DNA of 49,433 nt, from IMG/VR virus record IMGVR_UViG_3300025647_000049, positions 1-49,433 of that record. One strand, written 5' to 3'. The notes under the pieces are model-generated. The model was not told where the DNA came from. It made no database searches and saw only the letters and a list, made by a program, of their open reading frames with translations. The DNA comes from a virus. This document shows, piece after piece, positions 45,255 through 49,433 of this stretch. Made by a program: the position numbers and the translations under genes. Numbering within the stretch: position 1 is the first letter of the stretch; each line of letters begins with the position of its first letter.

Positions 45255-45911
45255 TTATTTATTTTCTTGTTCTTCTGGTGTTTTCCAGAAATAATCATCA
45301 GTATCACCCAATCTTCCCCATCTTACTCCATTCTCAACTTGATAATACTGAGTTGATACCTTAAAATCGGGTTGTTTTGGTGTTTCGGGTGTGATTGAAA
45401 GGTCATATATCCTCATTCTATTGTTTGGATAGAGTGCAAATTGACCATTTTCAAGTTCAATACAGTTATGAGACTTGTGTTCTTCGGGTATTTCACTTAC
45501 ATTACAGTTTGTAGTGTCAATATCAGGGTGAAAATTGTCTAGAGTAAACAAATATTCTCCATGAAGAGCACCAAAATTGCGTGTATGAAGCATAAAGTCC
45601 ATACTTCCAATAAACTGCTTCTCAATACACCGTATACCATAGTCCATACAATTCCAAAACTGTAGATTAGGTAGATCTAAATCGGGATCAGGTAGTTTTG
45701 GACGAGATAAAAAAGCACTAATCGGTAATTTATCATACATTGCCGCATATTCTGGCAAATAAGTTTCAAAATAAAAAGCACGCCCAGGAATCGACTTTGC
45801 CGATACCCAGACGCCCTCTACAAATTCACCATACCCGTCCTGTAAATCCCGAAGATACTCTTTACGTACCCATACCTTTTGTGGGGGTAGATTTACAACG
45901 AGTTGACTCAT
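45255..45911 (-). CDS. hypothetical protein (218 residues) in the glycosyltransferase operon
   Basis: A soluble protein rich in Pro, Asp and aromatic residues, with no signal peptide. Segments such as LPPQKVWVRKEYLRDLQDGYGEFVEGVWVSAKSIPGRAFYFETYLPEYAAMYDKLP suggest a compact enzyme-like or structural fold, but I recognise no active-site motif. Its ATG overlaps the stop of the 47-codon gene (TAATG), making it the last gene of the operon that begins with the glycosyltransferase. The stop codon overlaps a late-promoter-like motif. Confidence 0.75.
   Translation of the reverse strand: MSQLVVNLPPQKVWVRKEYLRDLQDGYGEFVEGVWVSAKSIPGRAFYFETYLPEYAAMYDKLPISAFLSRPKLPDPDLDLPNLQFWNCMDYGIRCIEKQFIGSMDFMLHTRNFGALHGEYLFTLDNFHPDIDTTNCNVSEIPEEHKSHNCIELENGQFALYPNNRMRIYDLSITPETPKQPDFKVSTQYYQVENGVRWGRLGDTDDYFWKTPEEQENK
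45256..45263 (-). promoter_or_regulatory. candidate late promoter (AATAAATA) of the 73-codon gene
   Basis: One mismatch to the late consensus. The last TA plus the next base form the TAA stop codon of the 218-residue gene. Confidence 0.45.
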
Positions 45912-46054
45912 TATTTACCTTGTCCCCGATACCTTTTCTTTGCCGAGTTACGAGAACTTGCGGATAATTTTGTGTGCTTCCCCGTTCCTTGACGAGACTT
46001 CTTGGGTTTGGCTTCCACATAATTGCCACCCTTCATAAAACCAGTTTTTGCCAT
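45911..46054 (-). CDS. small basic protein (47 residues)
   Basis: MAKTGFMKGGNYVEAKPKKS... ending NSAKKRYRGQGK: 47 residues, strongly basic, Gly- and Ser-rich, probably unfolded alone and nucleic-acid binding. An AAGGAG ribosome-binding site lies 11 nt before the ATG and overlaps the end of the upstream gene. The stop overlaps the next ATG by one base (TAATG). The short length is compensated by clear coupling on both sides. Confidence 0.75.
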   Translation of the reverse strand: MAKTGFMKGGNYVEAKPKKSRQGTGKHTKLSASSRNSAKKRYRGQGK

Positions 46055-46062
46055 AATTTTTT

Positions 46063-46221
46063 TTACTCCTTGTAAATTTTAGTTTCTAAATCCGAGGGGT
46101 CCGGAGAACCTGTTTGATAGTATTCTACCGCAAGGTCCTCCATTACCTCAAAATATTCAAGTTGACTTAGATTTTTATATATTCTACGTCCTTTACATAG
46201 AATATCATACTTTTCTGTCAT
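46063..46221 (-). CDS. small hypothetical protein (52 residues)
   Basis: MTEKYDILCKGRRIYKNLSQ... ending SDLETKIYKE: 52 residues, acidic in its second half, with SQLEYFEVMEDLAVEYYQTG in the middle. Its ATG overlaps the glycosyltransferase stop codon as TAATG, so the two are coupled. No domain is recognised. Confidence 0.75.
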   Translation of the reverse strand: MTEKYDILCKGRRIYKNLSQLEYFEVMEDLAVEYYQTGSPDPSDLETKIYKE

Positions 46222-46982
46222 TAGATTACGCGAGTCTTTTCATGCCCCACACGAATTCGTGGATCACACCAAATCTCAAATCCGGCATCAATTGCATCAA
46301 GACAGAATGATACATCCTCTCCACACATGTCTTGTACATCACCAGACTCAAAGACTTGCATCTTTGGAGCAAACCATGGATACTTCATCTCCGTGTGCTC
46401 AAAGACTCCGTGCTTGATGAGAAGCCATCCAAATCCTGTATAATCAACAGTAAAAGGTTTTTTCCGCTTTGAGATACTCTCAATCGTTTCGTGATTCATC
46501 ACACCCCCATTGTTACGGAAGTCATCCTCCTCCAACCAATGAGCAACTGATGTGGTGCGACCATCTTCGGTACAATACCATCCTGCTGCAATGTCTTGGT
46601 CCATCAGGATAAGTTGATAGAATTTTTCAGTGTTGAAAACAATATCAGAATCGATCCAGAGTTGCCAATCATATTTGAGTTTGCCATCCCACGGAAGTTG
46701 ATCCGGTCCACGCAATACATTTGCACCAAGACACTTGCATCTTGCAAAGTTTACCATGGAGGAATAATCCTGCGAAATTTGGATGCTTGCTCCGTTTTGT
46801 ACAAGATCAAAACAAAGTTGCACAAAACTCTTTAGAAATGTATATGATACTCCACGCCCCGGAAGACAAAAGACGACAGACTTACCTCTTACCATTTCTT
46901 TTGCCACTTCATAATCCCACTCCTGTTCCGTGGGAGACGCTGCCATGGGCGTCTTTGCTTTTATTGTAAATCCTTTAGACAT
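46221..46982 (-). CDS. glycosyltransferase, GT-A type
   Basis: A 253-residue soluble enzyme. The nucleotide-sugar and metal-binding D-x-D motif is visible in LWIDSDIVF (D111-D113), with FCLPGRGVSY at 38-47 as the first strand and loop. Later segments (GFGWLLIKHGVFE, GEDVSFCLDAIDAGFEIW) match the acceptor-side pattern of GT2-like transferases. Such enzymes occur in cyanophages. Its acceptor could be a virion protein, phage DNA or a host surface glycan; the sequence cannot decide. It is first in a four-gene overlapping operon and lies just downstream of a sigma-70-type promoter. The ATG lacks a clear Shine-Dalgarno site. Confidence 0.85.
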   Translation of the reverse strand: MSKGFTIKAKTPMAASPTEQEWDYEVAKEMVRGKSVVFCLPGRGVSYTFLKSFVQLCFDLVQNGASIQISQDYSSMVNFARCKCLGANVLRGPDQLPWDGKLKYDWQLWIDSDIVFNTEKFYQLILMDQDIAAGWYCTEDGRTTSVAHWLEEDDFRNNGGVMNHETIESISKRKKPFTVDYTGFGWLLIKHGVFEHTEMKYPWFAPKMQVFESGDVQDMCGEDVSFCLDAIDAGFEIWCDPRIRVGHEKTRVI

Positions 46983-47004
46983 AATAGTAATTAATTACAA
47001 TCGA

Positions 47005-47033
47005 ATCATACTGCACTATGTATACTCTGTCAA
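47005..47033 (-). promoter_or_regulatory. sigma-70-type early promoter of the glycosyltransferase operon
   Basis: A consensus -35 TTGACA (47028-47033), a 17-nt spacer and -10 TATGAT (47005-47010, one mismatch). Transcription would start about 16 nt before the ATG. The TGA in the -35 box is the stop codon of the AbrB-like gene. Confidence 0.88.
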
Positions 47034-47206
47034 GAACTTTCAATATTTGTAATTACAATACAGTCGTTCTCAACCTCAATATTAACTTCTGTCCCCTCAT
47101 ACCATCCCTGCTCATCTAATATCCATTCAGGGATAATCACATAGTGCTCACCACTTACTGGATCAACCTCTATAGTCGTAAAATTTTCTGCGCGATTTTT
47201 TTGCAT
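47030..47206 (-). CDS. AbrB/MazE-like small DNA-binding protein
   Basis: A 58-residue protein (MQKNRAENFTTIEVDPVSGE, then HYVIIPEWILDEQGWYEGTE and VNIEVENDCIVITNIESS). The strand-loop-helix pattern, with IIPEWILDEQGWYEGTEVNIEVE, resembles the swapped-hairpin AbrB/SpoVT fold, which dimerises and binds DNA. There is no adjacent toxin gene, so a transcription regulator is likelier than an antitoxin. It lies directly upstream of the glycosyltransferase operon, and its stop codon is part of that promoter. An AGAGG site lies before the ATG. The assignment is by pattern only. Confidence 0.6.
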   Translation of the reverse strand: MQKNRAENFTTIEVDPVSGEHYVIIPEWILDEQGWYEGTEVNIEVENDCIVITNIESS

Positions 47207-47387
47207 ACCTCTGATCTTTATAGTTGTTTTTATATAGCAAAAAAAATTTTTATGTGGGGTGAGAAAAAAAGAGTGCCTTTGAGATCATGAACGGCATCGT
47301 AACACTTTGTAGACTCCGGGGACCCACGGTTTTTAACAACGGGGGGGCATAAACCCCCCAAACTGCTGTTAACGAACGAATGATGTA
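47207..47387 (-). other. 181-bp gap with a G6/C6 hairpin
   Basis: No gene is seen on either strand. A perfect hairpin at 47342-47359 (GGGGGG/CCCCCC, 6-nt loop) follows the 36-codon gene and may end its transcript. Further down are T-rich runs and an AT-rich CTATATAAA box about 25-35 nt upstream of the AbrB-like gene that may be a -10 element. I found no tRNA fold. Confidence 0.6.
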
Positions 47388-47498
47388 TTAGGACTGAGTG
47401 TCATCAACCTGCTGTTCACTGATAACATCAAGAATGGACAGAATGTCGTTTCCGGTGTTACCTTTGTTCAGCAGAGAAAGCATCAGTTCGATGGACAT
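47388..47498 (-). CDS. very small protein (36 residues)
   Basis: MSIELMLSLLNKGNTGNDIL... ending EQQVDDTQS: 36 residues, helical, acidic C-terminus. It has an ordinary ATG and lies between two hairpins like its neighbours. Similar short peptides with a GNTGNDILSILD-type core recur in cyanophage small-gene clusters as I recall them, which supports it as a real gene. The function is unknown. Confidence 0.6.
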   Translation of the reverse strand: MSIELMLSLLNKGNTGNDILSILDVISEQQVDDTQS

Positions 47499-47538
47499 AA
47501 GAAAGTGTTAATGAAGAACAGAGAGTTTGTATTAGTCA

Positions 47539-47557
47539 GGGGGGAGAGTGTCCCCCC
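47539..47557 (-). terminator. G6/C6 hairpin after the KTSC-like gene
   Basis: A perfect 6-bp GGGGGG/CCCCCC stem with a 7-nt loop, 11 bases after the stop of the 75-codon gene. It has no U tract, so it may stabilise 3' ends rather than terminate alone. Confidence 0.55.
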
Positions 47558-47567
47558 AAAGTGTTAA

Positions 47568-47795
47568 TCAGGCAGCAACGTTGTTGACATTTTGCAGATC
47601 TTTATTGTTGATCGAGAAGTTCACAAACTTGCCGACAGATTCCTCTGCCTTGATAACGTTATTCAGTTTATTCACGAAACCGGCAACATCAGCGCTGCGA
47701 TAATCGTACTGGCGACCATTCTTGAATTCAACGACGACAATATCATCGGAGGTGGTGATAGCGTTGATAGCGGTGGAAGTAAAAGCGTTGATCAT
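47568..47795 (-). CDS. KTSC-domain-like small protein
   Basis: A 75-residue protein. The pattern VVVEFKNGRQYDYRSADVAG... followed by ESVGKFVNFSI resembles the KTSC fold (strand with FxxG-xxYxY, helix, then S-x-G-K-x-x-N). KTSC domains occur alone or fused to enzymes, often with an unclear role in nucleic acid metabolism. It lies among other small cluster genes with hairpins on both sides. The assignment is by pattern only. Confidence 0.65.
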   Translation of the reverse strand: MINAFTSTAINAITTSDDIVVVEFKNGRQYDYRSADVAGFVNKLNNVIKAEESVGKFVNFSINNKDLQNVNNVAA

Positions 47796-47830
47796 GTTGT
47801 TAGTAAAGCGATGGAATGTGATGTGTTTTG

Positions 47831-47886
47831 AGCGGGATGCATCACCCCCGCTGAGGTTATTAGAGAGGGGAAGTTTCCCACCCCTC
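47831..47886 (-). terminator. pair of hairpins after the 119-codon gene
   Basis: Two inverted repeats in the 101-bp gap: GAGGGG/CCCCTC at 47865-47886 and AGCGGG/CCCGCT at 47831-47852. Neither is followed by a U run. Confidence 0.5.
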
Positions 47887-47896
47887 AGTGATAACG

Positions 47897-48256
47897 TCAG
47901 GCAAGCAGAAGGTCGTTGGAAAGTGTGCCCAGTTTCATAGAGTTGCGGAACTCAGTGATAAAGAACTCAGTGCCATTGTAGAGACGAATGAACCAATCAA
48001 AGTTCTTTTGAAAGACAAATTCACCCTCGATTGCGTGCTCTGAGAGCACAGCGTTGATACGGGATTTGGTGGTCGTTGATTGATAACCACCGTCCCACAA
48101 ACGAACTCCGAAGTCACCAACCTCAGCAATTTTGTTACCGTGGAGATACACCGTAGAAGTGTTAGTTTCGGGGTCGAAAGTAACAGCGGTGTTGTTTTTC
48201 TGCCAGTTGATGCTGTTAGAAATGGCGGCGTTCATTTCCTGTTCGATCTTACGCAT
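47897..48256 (-). CDS. conserved small cluster protein (119 residues)
   Basis: MRKIEQEMNAAISNSINWQK... then TVYLHGNKIAEVGDFGVRLWDGGYQSTTTKSRINAVL and FVFQKNFDWFIRL. It is alpha-beta-beta, soluble, without Cys or catalytic motifs. I recognise this as a recurrent family of phage small proteins but know of no assigned function. Its leader shares TCACACAAAC with the 70-codon gene upstream in the cluster, and it is preceded by a small palindrome (48271-48284). Confidence 0.75.
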   Translation of the reverse strand: MRKIEQEMNAAISNSINWQKNNTAVTFDPETNTSTVYLHGNKIAEVGDFGVRLWDGGYQSTTTKSRINAVLSEHAIEGEFVFQKNFDWFIRLYNGTEFFITEFRNSMKLGTLSNDLLLA

Positions 48257-48270
48257 TTGGTGTCGTTTGT

Positions 48271-48338
48271 GTGACTGAAGTCACTATAAGATGGATGGAA
48301 GGGGTTTGGGGGAAATGGTGGACAGTCCCCCGACTGTC
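48271..48338 (-). promoter_or_regulatory. two inverted repeats between the 94- and 119-codon genes
   Basis: GACAGT/ACTGTC with a 6-nt loop (48321-48338) lies just after the 94-codon gene. GTGACT/AGTCAC with a 2-nt gap (48271-48284) lies just before the 119-codon gene, beside a TATAGT that could be a -10 box with no clear -35. The first may be a terminator, the second an operator. Confidence 0.45.
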
Positions 48339-48345
48339 ACATCAC

Positions 48346-48630
48346 TCAACCGATCTGTTCGTGTCCACCATCGACTGCGGATTGTTCCCATACAGAATAG
48401 AACATGTCCCATGCCCACTTATCAGCAACGAAGGTAGAAATGTCTGCCTGTTCGCATACCCAATCGTATGCCATGTCACAGTCGGCATCCATCTCTCCCA
48501 CGAAATCGTAGAGACCTTCGATTGCACTCCGAAAGGCAGGATTCTCAACGGCAGATACAAACCACTTACCGGTTTCATCATCTTTGATGATGTGATTGCC
48601 CTGCAGAGAGTGAGTGGCAGTGAAAGACAT
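48346..48630 (-). CDS. acidic small protein (94 residues)
   Basis: MSFTATHSLQGNHIIKDDET..., then FVGEMDADCDMAYDWVCEQADIS and DKWAWDMFYSVWEQSAV. It is acidic and rich in Trp and Asp; acidic small proteins of this sort are common in phage accessory clusters, sometimes as inhibitors of host enzymes, but nothing here shows a target. The start is preceded by a GGGAG ribosome-binding site, part of a leader repeated before the 56-codon gene. Confidence 0.7.
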   Translation of the reverse strand: MSFTATHSLQGNHIIKDDETGKWFVSAVENPAFRSAIEGLYDFVGEMDADCDMAYDWVCEQADISTFVADKWAWDMFYSVWEQSAVDGGHEQIG

Positions 48631-48632
48631 TT

Positions 48633-48702
48633 GGGTTGAACTCCCGACGACTTATGTAATATACACCAGATTGGTGCCTTGTGGGGGTTTAGTGGACAGT
48701 TG
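48633..48702 (-). repeat. 70-nt duplicated leader, copy 1
   Basis: Identical to 49323-49392 in the first 35 bases and in the last 14, with 12 of 21 matches between, and no gaps. It contains the GGGAG ribosome-binding site, an AT-rich TATATTAC, and the hairpin CACCA/TGGTG (48664-48676). It lies before the 94-codon gene. Confidence 0.85.
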
Positions 48703-48747
48703 CCCAACTGGTCGGGCAGCCGCCCAGTTTGTGTTAGAAACTGGGCG
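48701..48747 (-). terminator. hairpins after the 70-codon gene
   Basis: A perfect 10-bp stem CGCCCAGTTT/AAACTGGGCG with a 7-nt loop (48721-48747), followed on the transcript by a 5-bp stem TGCCC/GGGCA (48701-48718). It is the longest perfect stem in the small-gene cluster. Confidence 0.7.
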
Positions 48748-48759
48748 ACACAGTTAGTA

Positions 48760-48972
48760 TTACTCAGGCATCAAATCATTCAGGATTTCCTCATCATAAA
48801 GGTCCACAATCTCTGCCTTAAGTTGTTGCTCACTGATGTCATCAAAGTTGCTAACCAACAGATCAAATGCCAGTTGACACAAATCGTCCAGGTCCATGCC
48901 GTCAACAATCATGTTGGCATAGTTCTCTTTCAGTTGCTGAAGTTTCTCTGAGTTCATGATGTTGTCAGTCAT
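48760..48972 (-). CDS. acidic helical small protein (70 residues; 82 with upstream start)
   Basis: MTDNIMNSEKLQQLKENYAN... ending DLYDEEILNDLMPE: acidic and helical, with a VDGMDLDDLCQLAFDLLV core. Two starts are possible. The ATG at 48972 is preferred because it is preceded by TCACACAAACACC, shared with the leader of the 119-codon gene. The ATG at 49008 overlaps the upstream stop as TGATG and would add 12 residues. The family recurs in cyanophage small-gene clusters as I recall. Function unknown. Confidence 0.7.
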   Translation of the reverse strand: MTDNIMNSEKLQQLKENYANMIVDGMDLDDLCQLAFDLLVSNFDDISEQQLKAEIVDLYDEEILNDLMPE

Positions 48973-49007
48973 GGTGTTTGTGTGATCGAAGGTGGAAACG
49001 AATGCCA

Positions 49008-49145
49008 TCAGTAATCGATGTTGGAGTTGATGTAATCTTCTACGTTGAACTTGTTATCATCTTTCTCCCATTCTTCCTTGTAGTCGATGACATCGAAGAT
49101 CTCACCGGAAGCATCTTGAATCTCAGACCAAAGTTCATCAAACAT
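49008..49145 (-). CDS. acidic small protein (45 residues)
   Basis: MFDELWSEIQDASGEIFDVI... ending VEDYINSNIDY: 45 residues, strongly acidic. It starts 5 nt after the stop of the 56-codon gene and its TGA overlaps a possible ATG of the next gene. There is no recognisable domain. The coupling on both sides supports it being a real gene. Confidence 0.6.
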   Translation of the reverse strand: MFDELWSEIQDASGEIFDVIDYKEEWEKDDNKFNVEDYINSNIDY

Positions 49146-49150
49146 GTGAA

Positions 49151-49321
49151 TCAAATGCAGATAGAATAGCAAGCGACAGAAGAGGGAATGCCAGATAAAC
49201 TCAGTTTGTAGTTCATCTCTTCAGCGTAATCATACGCATCCTCGGCATCATAAAAGGGTCCAATGTATTGAGGTTCGCTTAACTCATCAGAGTCGAACTT
49301 GACCATCACATTGAGAAACAT
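49151..49321 (-). CDS. small protein (56 residues)
   Basis: MFLNVMVKFDSDELSEPQYI..., then YDAEDAYDYAEEMN and a C-terminus SSVACYSICI. The strand plus acidic helix pattern suggests a small alpha/beta domain. The duplicated leader with GGGAG before its ATG supports the start. It heads the 56-45-70 codon group. Function unknown. Confidence 0.65.
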   Translation of the reverse strand: MFLNVMVKFDSDELSEPQYIGPFYDAEDAYDYAEEMNYKLSLSGIPSSVACYSICI

Positions 49322-49322
49322 G

Positions 49323-49392
49323 GGGTTGAACTCCCGACGACTTATGTAATATACACCGGATCGGGTCCCGGTGCCGGATTAGTGGACAGTTG
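49323..49392 (-). repeat. 70-nt duplicated leader, copy 2
   Basis: The second copy of the leader at 48633-48702, exactly 690 bp away, before the 56-codon gene. Its hairpin is CACCGG/CCGGTG (49354-49373): the bases differ from copy 1 but still pair. Confidence 0.85.
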
Positions 49393-49417
49393 GTGGATCG
49401 TCCACCGGCGGCCGCCG
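49392..49417 (-). terminator. two adjacent palindromes at the window edge
   Basis: GGTGGA/TCCACC with a 3-nt loop (49392-49406) and the perfect palindrome CGGCGGCCGCCG (49406-49417). The pair matches the double hairpins after other small genes, so another gene probably ends just beyond the window. Confidence 0.55.
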
Positions 49418-49433
49418 ATTCTCAATAGTGGAT

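Noticed and set aside
47030-47206. Toxin-antitoxin system based on the AbrB/MazE-like gene
   Set aside because: No toxin-like gene lies next to it; the neighbour is a glycosyltransferase with its own promoter.
47207-47387. Possible tRNA or small RNA in the largest gap
   Set aside because: No acceptor stem, anticodon arm or T-loop consensus could be folded; only a G6/C6 hairpin and T-rich runs are seen.
48271-48707. Overlapping frames of about 120 codons on both strands across the 94-codon gene
   Set aside because: They overlap a better-supported gene with a repeated leader and ribosome-binding site, and they run through hairpins.
49406-49417. GC palindrome containing a NotI site as a sign of vector sequence
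   Set aside because: The flanking sequence continues the 70-nt leader and the double-hairpin pattern of the small-gene cluster, so it is native.

Overview
The window is part of the genome of a T4-like myovirus of marine cyanobacteria (a Synechococcus/Prochlorococcus cyanomyovirus). The gene order, read on the minus strand from right to left, is that of the T4 virion module: gp25, gp6, a giant protein at the gp7 position, gp8, a DUF4815-type protein at the gp9/gp10 position, gp13, gp14, gp15, gp16, gp17, gp18, gp19, gp20, a gp67-like core peptide, gp21, gp22, gp23, gp3, uvsY and uvsW. Placing gp3 directly between gp23 and uvsY, and the many small accessory genes at the right, is typical of cyanophages. 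Every supported gene lies on the minus strand. Coding density is very high, with start/stop overlaps of the TAATG, TGATG and ATGA type. No gap exceeds 300 bases; the largest is 181 bp at 47207-47387. I saw no tRNA, insertion sequence, integrase or CRISPR array.

Right end (about 47.0-49.4 kb): a cluster of small, mostly unassigned genes of 36 to 119 codons, with higher GC than most of the window. The gaps between them carry GC-rich hairpins, often two, and one 70-nt leader is duplicated 690 bp apart. Next (45.2-47.2 kb) is an AbrB-like small protein whose stop codon sits in a near-consensus sigma-70 promoter. That promoter faces a tightly overlapping operon of a glycosyltransferase and three further proteins.

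Centre (17.6-44.9 kb): baseplate and neck genes. Several are much larger than in T4 and share small repeated beta modules (G-x-G-Y motifs and an IGxEII...RG motif). One reading frame is 3979 codons and contains a YHYH-type domain.

Left half: the two terminase subunits (gp16 and gp17) are separated by 3.5 kb holding a cysteine-rich basic mosaic protein, a small protein that begins with a T4-type capsid-targeting sequence, and an unidentified probable structural protein. Tail sheath, tail tube, portal, prohead core, protease, scaffold and major capsid genes follow, then gp3, uvsY, an HNH-like protein with an embedded capsid-targeting-like sequence, and the 5' part of uvsW, which runs off the left edge.

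Regulation: T4-type late promoters (TATAAATA or one-base variants) lie before most late transcription units. Several carry the stop codon of the preceding gene inside them. A perfect UUCG hairpin with a U tract follows the major capsid gene. A hairpin over the uvsW start looks like the T4 device that blocks translation of read-through transcripts. The most promising leads are the predicted set of packaged head proteins (HNH protein, 101-residue protein, cysteine-rich mosaic), the uvsW start hairpin, and the shared modules across the tail proteins.
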